Source of the DNA: Arcobacter sp. FWKO B
Lineage (GTDB): Bacteria; Campylobacterota; Campylobacteria; Campylobacterales; Arcobacteraceae
Direction of reading: 5' to 3'
DNA length: 64,000 nt
NCBI RefSeq assembly: GCF_014844135.1
Contig: NZ_CP041403.1
Span: forward strand, 1,116,001 to 1,180,000
Numbering within the stretch: position 1 is the stretch's first letter; each line of letters begins with the position of its first letter. Positions 54,666 through 63,432 of this stretch are shown piece by piece. The notes beneath the pieces are model-generated. The model saw nothing but the letters and a program-made list of their open reading frames with translations, made no database searches and was not told where the DNA came from. The position numbers and the translations under genes were made by a program.

Positions 54666-55551
54666 TGTCTTTTAAAAATGTTCTTAAACTTTTGTATTCA
54701 TCTTTTGTTAAATATCTTGTTTTTCCTGTTGGAAGATTATTTAAAGAAATTCCTCCAAACTCTACTCTTTTTAAGTCTTTTACTTCGCTATCAAAGTATC
54801 CAAAGAATCTTCTTAACTCTCTATTTTTACCTTCACTAATTACAACTTTTATTTTAGAGTAACTCTTATCATTTTTTTGTATTTGGTATGCATTAAATGG
54901 TGCAAATGTCATAGATTTTATTTCACTATGTTTATGTGCACCTTTACTTGCATCTTCAATTGTTATCCCCTCTTCCATTGCTTTTATCATAGAGGAAGTA
55001 ATATATCCACTAATCTTAAGCCTATAAATTCTTTCTAGGTTTGAATGCATCAATGCGTTTACGACATCAACATTATCACTTAATAGTAAAACACCTTCAC
55101 TTGCATAATCAAGTCTACCTATCGGTAAAAAGTGTTTAAATTTAGCCCCTAGAGAGTCATATATTGTTTTTCTTCCTTGAGGATCACTTTTTGTTACAAG
55201 TTCACCTTTTGGTTTATTGTACACTATAACAGTGTACATTTTATTTTCTTCAAATTTTATTCTTTTGCCATTTACTTCAACTTTATCTTCATTAGTAACT
55301 TTTTGACTTAAATCTGTAACTACTTTTCCATTTATTGAAACTTTACCTTCTGAGATAAGTGTATCAGCTTCTCTTCTTGAGTATTTTGAATTATGGGATA
55401 TAAATTTATTTAATCTAGTTTCTTCAGAGTCTTTTTGTTGTTCATCATAACTCTTTTTTTGAGGAGCTTTTTTTATAGGTTTTTTTTCAATAGCCTTATA
55501 TTTTTGCTGGTTTTTCTCAAACTCTGCTTTTCTTTCTTTATAATTCTTCAA
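54631..55551 (-). CDS. rluB: RsuA/RluB-family pseudouridine synthase
   Basis: A 306-residue rRNA pseudouridine synthase, probably for 23S rRNA. A lysine-rich N-terminus of about 45 residues precedes the S4 RNA-binding domain (TRLNKFISHNSKYSRREADTLISEGKVSINGK). The catalytic Asp is in LPIGRLDYASEGVLLLSDN near residue 150, and the NRELRRFFGYFD motif follows. The start is TTG with AAAGG upstream. RluB, RluE, RluF and RsuA are similar in sequence; the symbol reflects the length and S4 domain and is provisional. Confidence 0.85.
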   Translation of the reverse strand: MKNYKERKAEFEKNQQKYKAIEKKPIKKAPQKKSYDEQQKDSEETRLNKFISHNSKYSRREADTLISEGKVSINGKVVTDLSQKVTNEDKVEVNGKRIKFEENKMYTVIVYNKPKGELVTKSDPQGRKTIYDSLGAKFKHFLPIGRLDYASEGVLLLSDNVDVVNALMHSNLERIYRLKISGYITSSMIKAMEEGITIEDASKGAHKHSEIKSMTFAPFNAYQIQKNDKSYSKIKVVISEGKNRELRRFFGYFDSEVKDLKRVEFGGISLNNLPTGKTRYLTKDEYKSLRTFLKDNAKTSNLTEAN

Positions 55552-55598
55552 TTTCTACCTTTCTTAATTGAGGTATCATATATATTTTACCTTTTGGC

Positions 55599-56567
55599 TT
55601 ACTTACTACTACTTATTCCTGCTTCTATTAAGTCATGTATATGTAGTACACCTTCTAAAGTATTGTTTTCATCCACAACTACAAGTAGCTGGATTTTATA
55701 CTCTTCTATAATTTCAAGTGCATCACTTGCCAATATATTCTTGTCTTTGATTACCTTAGGATTTTTTGTTGCTATAGAGATTATACTATGGGTTAAATCA
55801 AAGTCTTCTCTCATCAATGCCCTTCTTAAATCCCCGTCACTAACTACTCCATAAAGCTTACCATCTTCAGCAATTATAACATTACCTATCCTGCCTTCAC
55901 TTATTTTAATTATAGCATCTTTTATGGATGTTTCACGTGAAACAATTGGTAAGTTTTGCTTTCTTAAAAGATTTTCTACTTTTATAAATAGCCTTTTACC
56001 TAAACTTCCTCCAGGGTGAAATGATGCAAAATCCTCTTTTTTGAAATCTCTTTTTTTCATAAGAGAAACGGCTATTGCATCACCCAAAGCCATTGTAAGT
56101 GTTGTTGAAGATGTAGGTGCAGCATTGAGAGGACAAGCCTCTTTACTCACCTTAATAGATAAAAAAACATCACTATATTTAGCTAATGTTGAATTTTTAT
56201 CTCTTGCCATTGAAATAAGTGGTATATCAAATCTTTTTAGATGTGGTAATATACTAATAAGTTCTTCACTCTCTCCGCTATAACTAATAGCTAGAACAGA
56301 ATCCCCTTTACTTATCATTCCAAGGTCACCATGCATAGCTTCAGTAGGATGAATAAAAAAAGAACTAGTCCCTGTACTAGCAAGTGTTGCTGCAATCTTG
56401 GCACCAACAAGCCCAGATTTACCAACACCAGTGATAATAAGCTTCCCTTTTGTATTGTAAATCAGCTCAATTGCCCTATCAAACTCTTCACCAATACATT
56501 TTGAAGCTTCAACCAACTGCTGTGCCTCTAACTCAAGAACTTCTCTTGCAATATCAGAATACTTCAT
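55599..56567 (-). CDS. kdsD: D-arabinose-5-phosphate isomerase
   Basis: KdsD interconverts ribulose-5-phosphate and arabinose-5-phosphate, the first step to Kdo for LPS. The 322-residue chain has an SIS domain (GKLIITGVGKSGLVGAKIAATLASTGTSSFFIHPTEAMHGDLGM) and two CBS domains (about residues 205-320). The catalytic His candidates are in FIHPTEAMHGDLG and ASFHPGGSLG. The CBS linker region carries a perfect parS site (55929-55944) translated as VSRETS. The parS-bearing codons are not conserved in the family as far as I know. Confidence 0.92.
   Translation of the reverse strand: MKYSDIAREVLELEAQQLVEASKCIGEEFDRAIELIYNTKGKLIITGVGKSGLVGAKIAATLASTGTSSFFIHPTEAMHGDLGMISKGDSVLAISYSGESEELISILPHLKRFDIPLISMARDKNSTLAKYSDVFLSIKVSKEACPLNAAPTSSTTLTMALGDAIAVSLMKKRDFKKEDFASFHPGGSLGKRLFIKVENLLRKQNLPIVSRETSIKDAIIKISEGRIGNVIIAEDGKLYGVVSDGDLRRALMREDFDLTHSIISIATKNPKVIKDKNILASDALEIIEEYKIQLLVVVDENNTLEGVLHIHDLIEAGISSSK
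55929..55944. other. parS: parS site 1 (ParB-binding centromere site)
   Basis: TGTTTCACGTGAAACA is a perfect 16-bp palindrome identical to the widely conserved chromosomal parS consensus bound by ParB (Spo0J). It lies inside kdsD. Such sites usually cluster near the replication origin. Confidence 0.9.
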
Positions 56568-56580
56568 TATTTACCCTTTC

Positions 56581-56608
56581 CTCTCTACCATCTACTATCT
56601 GCCACCTA
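56581..56608 (+). repeat. 7-bp repeat block between rnj and kdsD
   Basis: Four heptamers CTCTCTA, CCATCTA, CTATCTG, CCACCTA (consensus C[CT]ATCTA) fill most of the 43-bp gap. This belongs to the period-7 family found at five junctions. Confidence 0.6.
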
Positions 56609-56610
56609 AA

Positions 56611-58518
56611 TTATTGTACAAAAAGCGTAGGTACAATCATCGGATATTTTTTGAATTTTCTTATACAATGTTTTCTAACTACTTTTCTAATCTCATCTTC
56701 TAGTACTCTATTATTTTGTAATATTCCTGGTTTAACATTTGTAAGGAATGTTACTAGAAGCTCCTCTATTTCATCAGAAAATCTTCTATCATCTTTATCT
56801 GATACCAATCCAAAAGACATAACTCTTGGTTTATCAACAATTTTTCTATCATTAGCATTAATTTGTGCCACTATCATAATAACACCCTCATTTGCCATAG
56901 TTTGCCTATCGATTACGATATCGTCAGATATTTTATGATTTAGTTGATTATCAACATATACTTTACCAGTTTTTACTGATCTAACTTTTTTGATATATTT
57001 TGGTGTAATTTCTACTTGTTCACCATCACTTAATACATATACATTTCTTTCTAATACTCCACAGTCAATACCTGTTTGTTTATGTTTTAAAACATGATTA
57101 TATTCACCATGAACTGGCATAAAGAATTTTGGTTTTACAAGTCTTAACATAAGTTTTTGTTCTTCTTGAGCAGCGTGCCCACTAACATGTATTTCACTAA
57201 AATCTTGATATGCTACAGCAGCACCTGCTTTTAAAAGATGGTTGATAATCTCACTTACACTTCCTTCATTTCCTGGAATTGCTTTTGCGGAAAGGATTAC
57301 TTGATCACCCTCTTTGATTTTGATGTGTCTATGCTCATGTATTGCCATTCTATATAGGGCACTCATAGACTCTCCTTGGCTCCCTGTTGTTACTATAAGA
57401 AGCTCTTTATCCTCATATTTATTAATTTCATGTGCATCAACAAATTTATCTTTAGGAAACTTTATATACCCTAAGCTCATACACAGCTCAAGATTTTTCT
57501 CCATTGATCTACCAATAACACAAATCTTTCTATCATATTTTAAACCGTGTTCAATTGCTTGTGCAACCCTATGGATATTTGAGCTAAATGTAGACATTAT
57601 AACTCTTCCCTTTGCCTTTGCAAAGATATTATCAAAAGTTGGACCTACAGTTTTTTCACTTTTTGTAAAACCTTGTGAATGTGAATTTGTTGAGTCACTT
57701 AAAAGTAATAAAACACCCTCTTCTCCATAGTGAGCAAGTCTGTGTAAATCTGTAGGATAACCATCAATTGGGGTATGATCTATCTTAAAATCTCCAGAAT
57801 GGATAATTGTACCAGCTTCTGTTTTTATTGCAAGAGCTGAAGAGTCTATTATAGAGTGTGTTATGTGCATCCACTCAACCTCAAAATCACCTATTTTAAC
57901 TGGTACTCTTTTTGTTACAGCACGGAAAAAACTTCTATGGTGTCTCATTTTGTGTTCATCAAATTTAGAACCAATCATTTCAAGTGGAAGTGGAGTTCCA
58001 TATACAGGAAATTGCATCTCTTTAAATAAATATGGCATTGCACCTATATGATCTTCATGACCATGAGTTAATACTATCCCTGCAATTTTATTTTTGATTT
58101 CTCTTAAATAAGAGAAATCTGGTATTAAGATATCAACACCATGCATATTGTCATCTGGGAAACTCATACCTACATCTACAATAATTGCTGACTTTTCAGT
58201 CTCAATTATCATCATATTTCCGCCTATTTCACCAAGTCCACCAAGTGGAGTAATTCTAACTTTTGCATTTGTAGAGAGATTAAGTTTATAGTGTGGATTT
58301 AATCTATTTTTGTGAGATCTCTCATTTGATTCAAAAGATTTTTTCATATCATTTTGCCATACCCCATCTTCTGGAGTCATATTTGCTTTATCTTTATTGA
58401 ACTGAGATTTATTTTTCTTAAAATTTGGATTCTTAAATCTTTTTGGTTTTTGTTCTACATCACCATTTGGAGCAGTTTCTTCTTGTTTTGTTTGTTCAAC
58501 TTCTTTTATTTCTTCCAT
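56611..58518 (-). CDS. rnj: Ribonuclease J
   Basis: RNase J is a 5'-exo/endoribonuclease replacing RNase E functions. The 635-residue chain has a ~85-residue Lys/Asn/Gln-rich N-terminal extension, typical of Campylobacterota RNase J. The metallo-beta-lactamase motif HGHEDHIGAMPYL, the segment THSIIDSSALAI, HSGDFKIDHTPIDG, and the beta-CASP region with LVTTGSQGE and FMPVHGEY follow. The start overlaps the ksgA end by 23 bp. A partner helicase is not in the window. Confidence 0.95.
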   Translation of the reverse strand: MEEIKEVEQTKQEETAPNGDVEQKPKRFKNPNFKKNKSQFNKDKANMTPEDGVWQNDMKKSFESNERSHKNRLNPHYKLNLSTNAKVRITPLGGLGEIGGNMMIIETEKSAIIVDVGMSFPDDNMHGVDILIPDFSYLREIKNKIAGIVLTHGHEDHIGAMPYLFKEMQFPVYGTPLPLEMIGSKFDEHKMRHHRSFFRAVTKRVPVKIGDFEVEWMHITHSIIDSSALAIKTEAGTIIHSGDFKIDHTPIDGYPTDLHRLAHYGEEGVLLLLSDSTNSHSQGFTKSEKTVGPTFDNIFAKAKGRVIMSTFSSNIHRVAQAIEHGLKYDRKICVIGRSMEKNLELCMSLGYIKFPKDKFVDAHEINKYEDKELLIVTTGSQGESMSALYRMAIHEHRHIKIKEGDQVILSAKAIPGNEGSVSEIINHLLKAGAAVAYQDFSEIHVSGHAAQEEQKLMLRLVKPKFFMPVHGEYNHVLKHKQTGIDCGVLERNVYVLSDGEQVEITPKYIKKVRSVKTGKVYVDNQLNHKISDDIVIDRQTMANEGVIMIVAQINANDRKIVDKPRVMSFGLVSDKDDRRFSDEIEELLVTFLTNVKPGILQNNRVLEDEIRKVVRKHCIRKFKKYPMIVPTLFVQ

Positions 58519-59305
58519 CTATTATCACCTTATTATATATTTGGCGATACAAAGAGGGTGAAAGTTCATGTGGTCTTATATCATTTTTTATATCAAGAAC
58601 TTGATATACAGTTTGTATTTCTTCTTTAGACAACAATGCCGATAAGTTTTTTGAAAGCTTCTTTCTTGGGGCACTAAATGCCACTTTTAAAAACTTTTTA
58701 TACTCATTATCTAAAGATATATCAAGATTTTTCTTGATATAAATAACTGATGAATCAACTTTTGGTGCAGGTTCAAAAGAACTTGGAGGAACAACTACTA
58801 CAGTCTTAGAGTATGATGATATAGTCTTTGTAAGCACGCTTAATGCACAAAAATCACTATCCCCTACTTCAGCAATAAATTTATCTCCAACTTCTTTTTG
58901 CACCATAACAATAATATTTTCGCAATTGATATCATCAAATGCTTTTAGTATTATATTTGTTGCGATATAATATGGTAAATTTGCTATTAAGTCATATTTA
59001 CCTTGACCATAAAGAGTAATATTTTTCTCCCAAAACTCCAAAACATCTGTGTGGATAAGTTTGAATTTTTGTGAAGAAATCTCTTTAGAAAACTTCTCTT
59101 GCAATATACCTAATAAGTCAGCATCAACTTCATAGGCAATCACCCCTTTGTACTTGACTAATTCACTAGTCAAATCACCTAAGCCAGGCCCAATCTCAAT
59201 AACAATATTGTCATTTTTGGGCATCGCTTCGATGATCTTATTTAATACAGTTTTATCTTTTAAAAAGTTTTGTCCAAACTTCTTTTTTGCTATTACTTTT
59301 TCCAT
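58496..59305 (-). CDS. rsmA: 16S rRNA dimethyladenosine transferase KsgA (RsmA)
   Basis: KsgA dimethylates two adjacent adenosines near the 3' end of 16S rRNA and checks 30S assembly. The SAM-binding motif is VIEIGPGLGDLTSELV; the catalytic NLPYY motif is in DLIANLPYYIATNIILKAF, and VPPSSFEPAPKVDSSVI is the family signature. Length 269 is normal. It is the first gene of the long minus-strand run 59305 to 44620 and is divergent from hisF across 131 bp. Confidence 0.95.
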   Translation of the reverse strand: MEKVIAKKKFGQNFLKDKTVLNKIIEAMPKNDNIVIEIGPGLGDLTSELVKYKGVIAYEVDADLLGILQEKFSKEISSQKFKLIHTDVLEFWEKNITLYGQGKYDLIANLPYYIATNIILKAFDDINCENIIVMVQKEVGDKFIAEVGDSDFCALSVLTKTISSYSKTVVVVPPSSFEPAPKVDSSVIYIKKNLDISLDNEYKKFLKVAFSAPRKKLSKNLSALLSKEEIQTVYQVLDIKNDIRPHELSPSLYRQIYNKVIIDGRNKRS

Positions 59306-59391
59306 TGTGATGAGGATTATAGCTGTTTTTAACTTAGTTTTAGATAAAATTTTTAGATAGTATATTTGGTAGAAGATAAGTTTTTATCTTA

Positions 59392-59419
59392 ACTAATAAC
59401 CAATGTACCAATTACTAAT
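59392..59419 (+). repeat. 7-bp repeat block upstream of hisF
   Basis: Four heptamers ACTAATA, ACCAATG, TACCAAT, TACTAAT occupy the divergent ksgA-hisF gap. It ends 17 nt before the hisF ATG; the hisF ribosome binding site AAAAGG lies right after it. Confidence 0.6.
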
Positions 59420-59436
59420 TTAGCAAAAGGTTTTTT

Positions 59437-60198
59437 ATGTCATATTTTGCAAAAAGAATTATACCTTGTCTTGATGTTAAAGATGGAAGAGTTGTAAAAG
59501 GTGTAAACTTTGTTGGACTTATAGATGCAGGTAATCCTGTAGAAGTAGCAAAAAGATACAATGAAGAAGGGGCTGATGAAATCACTTTTTTAGATATCAC
59601 CGCTAGCCATGAAAATAGAGATACTATTGTAGATGTTGTTAAAGAAGTCGCAAAGGAAGTATTTATTCCACTAACTGTTGGTGGCGGAATAAGAACACTA
59701 GAAGATATATACAAACTTTTAAATGTAGGATGTGATAAGATAAGTATCAATTCTTCAGCTATCAAAAACCCTGATTTTATAAATGAAGGTGCAAAAAGAT
59801 TTGGAAGTCAATGTATAGTAGTAGCAATAGATGTAAAAAAAGTTGCTCCAAATAAATACAATGTTTTTATCAATGGCGGAAGAACCGATACTGGGCTTGA
59901 TGCCTTATCTTGGGCAAAAGAAGCTTATGATAGAGGTGCTGGTGAAATACTGCTTACTTCTATGGATGCTGATGGTACAAAAGCTGGTTTTGAGTTAAAT
60001 ATTACAAGTCAAATATCAAAACTTGTTGATATACCTGTTATTGCAAGTGGTGGAGCTGGTACGATGGAGCATATAAAAGATGCATTTTTATGTGGTGCTG
60101 AAGCAGCCTTGGCAGCTTCTATTTTTCACTTTAAAGAGATAGATATTATGGAGCTAAAAAGATATTTGGCTCTTAATAATATTCCAGTAAGGCTATAA
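59437..60198 (+). CDS. hisF: Imidazole glycerol phosphate synthase cyclase subunit HisF
   Basis: HisF uses ammonia from HisH to make imidazole glycerol phosphate and AICAR in histidine synthesis. The TIM barrel starts [24 protein letters not shown] with the catalytic Asp and shows [41 protein letters not shown] (second catalytic Asp) and [10 protein letters not shown]. Length 253 is normal. hisH is not adjacent: the next gene begins directly after the stop. Confidence 0.97.
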   Translation: MSYFAKRIIPCLDVKDGRVVKGVNFVGLIDAGNPVEVAKRYNEEGADEITFLDITASHENRDTIVDVVKEVAKEVFIPLTVGGGIRTLEDIYKLLNVGCDKISINSSAIKNPDFINEGAKRFGSQCIVVAIDVKKVAPNKYNVFINGGRTDTGLDALSWAKEAYDRGAGEILLTSMDADGTKAGFELNITSQISKLVDIPVIASGGAGTMEHIKDAFLCGAEAALAASIFHFKEIDIMELKRYLALNNIPVRL

Positions 60199-60750
60199 AT
60201 GATAATAAGTGCAGGAAGACAAGAAACATTTCCATTTGCAACTGCTATTGGTGTAGGACTAATTGAAAGTGCTATAAATCTTACAAGAATCGCCCTTTTT
60301 GATAAACCAGATTTTTTGGTTTTTGTTGGAAGTGCTGGAAGTTATGGAAACTACAAAATATTTGATATAGTTGAGTCTGTAACAGCGTCTAATATAGAAC
60401 TAAGCCTTTGGCAAAATTTTTCATATACTCCTCTTGATAATGTTCTAAAAGTTGATAATATAAAAACAAATTCAAATGTAATAGTTAATTCATCAAACTA
60501 TATATCTACTAATATAGAGCTTTGCAAAAACTTTATCAAAAATGGTATTGATATCGAGAATATGGAGTTTTATTCTGTATTACAAGTTGCTAAAGAATTT
60601 GATATTCCTTGTATTGGTATCTTTATTGTGACAAACTATTGTGACCCATCGGCACATCAAGATTTCATAGCAAATCATAGCCAAGCGATGGATAAACTTG
60701 TAGGATACTTAGAAGGAAAAAAACTAATTGTTCCACGTGAAACAATGTAA
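60199..60750 (+). CDS. Purine nucleoside phosphorylase/nucleosidase-like protein
   Basis: A 183-residue member of the nucleoside phosphorylase/nucleosidase (PNP_UDP) superfamily. VFVGSAGSYG and IENMEFYSVLQVAKEFDIPCIGIFIVTNYCDPSA correspond to the phosphate/ribose and base-binding segments, with the ENME motif and the Asp in NYCDPS typical of nucleosidases. It is ~50 residues shorter than MTAN/DeoD, missing the N-terminal GIIGAMxxE region, so the nucleoside substrate is uncertain. Its ATG follows hisF directly. The last codons (VPRET) form a parS site (60729-60744). Confidence 0.72.
   Translation: MIISAGRQETFPFATAIGVGLIESAINLTRIALFDKPDFLVFVGSAGSYGNYKIFDIVESVTASNIELSLWQNFSYTPLDNVLKVDNIKTNSNVIVNSSNYISTNIELCKNFIKNGIDIENMEFYSVLQVAKEFDIPCIGIFIVTNYCDPSAHQDFIANHSQAMDKLVGYLEGKKLIVPRETM
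60729..60744. other. parS: parS site 2 (ParB-binding site)
   Basis: TGTTCCACGTGAAACA matches the parS consensus TGTTnCACGTGAAACA, with one change from perfect palindromy. It lies in the 3' end of the nucleosidase-like gene, 4,800 bp from parS site 1. Confidence 0.85.
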
Positions 60751-60785
60751 ATTTTGAATGTTCAATTTTTGATTTTGAATTGTAG
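60751..60785 (+). repeat. 7-bp repeat block upstream of rlmN
   Basis: Five heptamers ATTTTGA, ATGTTCA, ATTTTTG, ATTTTGA, ATTGTAG directly follow the nucleosidase-like stop. The adjacent AAGTG...CACTT (60787-60809) can form a small stem, recalling the GTGAC hairpin next to the block at 53 kb. Confidence 0.55.
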
Positions 60786-60826
60786 CAAGTGGATTTTACT
60801 CAGTCACTTCTTAAAAAAGGAAATAA

Positions 60827-61894
60827 ATGCAAGAAGGTTTAAAAACTTTATATGATTATACTCTTGATGAATTAAAGCAAATCATATCACCATCTTTTAG
60901 AGCAAAACAAATATATAATTGGATATACAAAAAGTATGCACAAGATTTTGAACAGATGTCAAACCTACCAAAAGATATGATTAAATCTTTAAAAGAAAGC
61001 TATACTTTGGATTTAGCAAATATTAAGGCATCTGAAACAAGTGTAGATGGAAGTATCAAATACCTTTTTGAATTTGCAGATGGCCATAGTGTAGAGTCTG
61101 TGTTTCTTTTGATGAAAGATAAACAATACGATGAAGATGGTAATATAATAAAAGGTGAGAAATATACTTTTTGTATCTCCACACAAGTGGGCTGTAAAGT
61201 TGGGTGTAGTTTTTGTTTGACTGCAAAGGGTGGATTTGTAAGAAACCTTAGTGCAGCTGAAATAGTATATCAAGTCTTGATGCTCAAAAAACTAAACAAT
61301 ATAGAAGAAAATAAAGCGGTAAATATAGTCTATATGGGTATGGGTGAGCCACTTGATAACTTTGACAATCTTATCAAAGCTATCAAGATAATATCAGAAC
61401 TTGATGGACTTGCTATTAGCACAAAAAGACAAACTATATCCACAAGTGGGATAAGCTCAAAAATAGAAAAGTTAGGAAAAGAAGACTTAGGTGTACAGCT
61501 TGCTATTTCACTTCACGCTGTAGATGATGAACTAAGAACTGAACTTATCCCTATGAACAAAGCTTACAATATCAAATCAATAATTGATGCGGTCAAAAAC
61601 TTCCCCGTTGATACTAGAAAAAAAGTGATGTTTGAGTATCTTGTTATAAAAGATAAAAATGATGATTTGGCAAGTGCTAAGAAATTAGTAAAACTATTAA
61701 GTGGTATAAAGGCAAAGGTAAATCTTATTTACTTTAATCCATATCCTAATTCTCCATATCAAAGACCCTCTAAGGATAATATGGTAAAATTTCAAGAATA
61801 CCTGATTTCTAAAGGGCTTTTATGCACTATTAGAGAGTCAAAAGGGCTAGATATCTCAGCTGCTTGTGGGCAATTGAAAGAAAAAGGGGAATAG
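60827..61894 (+). CDS. rlmN: 23S rRNA/tRNA adenine C2-methyltransferase RlmN
   Basis: RlmN is a radical SAM enzyme methylating A2503 of 23S rRNA and A37 of some tRNAs. It has the N-terminal [14 protein letters not shown] region, the cluster motif [15 protein letters not shown] near residue 125, the GEPLDN motif in [10 protein letters not shown] and the C-terminal substrate Cys near the end in [13 protein letters not shown]-type segment [10 protein letters not shown] is present. Length 355 is normal. AAAAAAGGA lies 6 nt ahead of the ATG. Confidence 0.96.
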   Translation: MQEGLKTLYDYTLDELKQIISPSFRAKQIYNWIYKKYAQDFEQMSNLPKDMIKSLKESYTLDLANIKASETSVDGSIKYLFEFADGHSVESVFLLMKDKQYDEDGNIIKGEKYTFCISTQVGCKVGCSFCLTAKGGFVRNLSAAEIVYQVLMLKKLNNIEENKAVNIVYMGMGEPLDNFDNLIKAIKIISELDGLAISTKRQTISTSGISSKIEKLGKEDLGVQLAISLHAVDDELRTELIPMNKAYNIKSIIDAVKNFPVDTRKKVMFEYLVIKDKNDDLASAKKLVKLLSGIKAKVNLIYFNPYPNSPYQRPSKDNMVKFQEYLISKGLLCTIRESKGLDISAACGQLKEKGE

Positions 61895-61895
61895 T

Positions 61896-62009
61896 ATGGA
61901 TTTTGTTGATATATTTTTAGTAGTTTTTTTAGTTGGGGTTGTAGTAGTTTCTGCATGGGGATTTTACATACACAATAAAGTTGATGATAAAGAAGATGAT
62001 AATAAATAG
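61896..62009 (+). CDS. 37-residue single-pass membrane protein
   Basis: An ORF of 37 codons starts two bases after the rlmN stop with AAAGGGGA 6 nt upstream. The product has one hydrophobic helix (IFLVVFLVGVVVVSAWGFYI) and a charged tail HNKVDDKEDDNK. It lies 21 bp before gltX, whose own ribosome binding site begins shortly after its stop. The strong Shine-Dalgarno sequence, operonic placement and clear membrane segment argue that it is expressed. Family and function unknown; such proteins are easily missed in annotation. Confidence 0.6.
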   Translation: MDFVDIFLVVFLVGVVVVSAWGFYIHNKVDDKEDDNK

Positions 62010-62030
62010 ATAATTTTAGGAGAATATTTA

Positions 62031-63422
62031 ATGGCAATAACTCGATTTGCACCAAGTCCAACTGGATATCTTCATATAGGGGGTCTAAGAACTGCACTAT
62101 ATAACTATCTTTGGGCTAGAAAAACTGGCGGAGAATTTAAGCTTAGAATAGAAGATACAGATATGGCAAGAAACTCTGAAGATGCACTAAAAGCAATACT
62201 TCAAGCATTTGAATGGGTTGGACTTGACTATGATGGTGAGGTAGAATACCAATCAAAAAGAATGGATATCTACAAAGGCTATATTCAAAAGCTTCTTGAT
62301 GAGGATAAAGCATATTATTGCTATATGAGCAAAGAAGAGCTTGATGCATTAAGGGAGTCACAAACTGCTGCAGGACTTACTCCTAGATATGATGGAAGAT
62401 ATAGAGATTTCAAAGGAACACCACCTAGTGATATATCACCTGTTATAAGAATAAAAGCACCTCAAGAGGGAGAGATTTGTTTTATAGATGGTGTTAAGTC
62501 TGATATGGTATTTAGCTGTGACCAGGTAGATGATTTTATAATTGCAAGAAGTGATGGAACTCCTATATATAACTTTGTTGTAGTAATAGATGATCATTTA
62601 ATGGGGATTACAGAAGTACTAAGAGGTGATGACCACCTGACAAATACAGCAAAACAAATAGTTATCTATGAAGCACTAGGATTTAATGTACCAAAGTTTT
62701 ACCATATCCCTATGATAAACAACCCAGAAGGTAAGAAACTATCAAAAAGAGATGGTGCTACAGATGTAATGGAGTATAAAAACTTAGGATATCTACCTGA
62801 AGCACTTTTGAACTTCCTTGTAAGACTTGGATGGAGTCATGGGGATCAAGAGATATTTAGTATGGAAGAGATGCTAACACTTTTTGATCCAAACAATATA
62901 AACAAATCTTCATCTTGCTACAACGCAGAAAAACTTCTATGGCTAAATGCCCACTATATCAAAAACAAACCAAATCAAGAACTAGCAGAAATTTTAAAGT
63001 TTTATGATTGTGAAATACATGGTCATGATAAAGTAGAGATGATACTTGATTTATGTAAAGAAAGAGCTGGGACTATGCTAGAACTCAAAAACTCTATCGA
63101 GCTTATCATAAATACTCCATCAAGCTATGATGAAACAGGTGTAAATAAATTTATCAATGAAGATATAGTAAAAATACTAGAAATTTATGCAAAAATGATT
63201 ATGGATTATGAGGGTGAGTTACATCTTGCATGTGATTATGAAACCATTACAAAGCCGTTTATTGCTCAATACGCTCTTAAAATGCCTCAACTGTTCCAAC
63301 CTATAAGACTAGCTCTCACTGGAAGCACACAAGCCCCTTCTGTGTATGATATTATGGCAATACTTGGTAAAAACGAAGTATTAAAAAGAATCTATACAGC
63401 TATAGAGAAGAAATTTAGCTAA
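62031..63422 (+). CDS. gltX: Glutamyl-tRNA synthetase
   Basis: GltX charges tRNA-Glu. The class I signatures are the HIGH motif in FAPSPTGYLHIGGLRTALYN and the KMSKS-type KKLSKRDGAT; VVIDDHLMGITEVLRGDDHLTNT is also conserved. Length 463 is normal for the bacterial enzyme, and this phylum often has two GltX copies, one charging tRNA-Gln or its precursor; no second copy is visible here. TAGGAG lies 8 nt ahead of the ATG. Confidence 0.96.
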   Translation: MAITRFAPSPTGYLHIGGLRTALYNYLWARKTGGEFKLRIEDTDMARNSEDALKAILQAFEWVGLDYDGEVEYQSKRMDIYKGYIQKLLDEDKAYYCYMSKEELDALRESQTAAGLTPRYDGRYRDFKGTPPSDISPVIRIKAPQEGEICFIDGVKSDMVFSCDQVDDFIIARSDGTPIYNFVVVIDDHLMGITEVLRGDDHLTNTAKQIVIYEALGFNVPKFYHIPMINNPEGKKLSKRDGATDVMEYKNLGYLPEALLNFLVRLGWSHGDQEIFSMEEMLTLFDPNNINKSSSCYNAEKLLWLNAHYIKNKPNQELAEILKFYDCEIHGHDKVEMILDLCKERAGTMLELKNSIELIINTPSSYDETGVNKFINEDIVKILEIYAKMIMDYEGELHLACDYETITKPFIAQYALKMPQLFQPIRLALTGSTQAPSVYDIMAILGKNEVLKRIYTAIEKKFS

Positions 63423-63432
63423 ATCACTTTAT

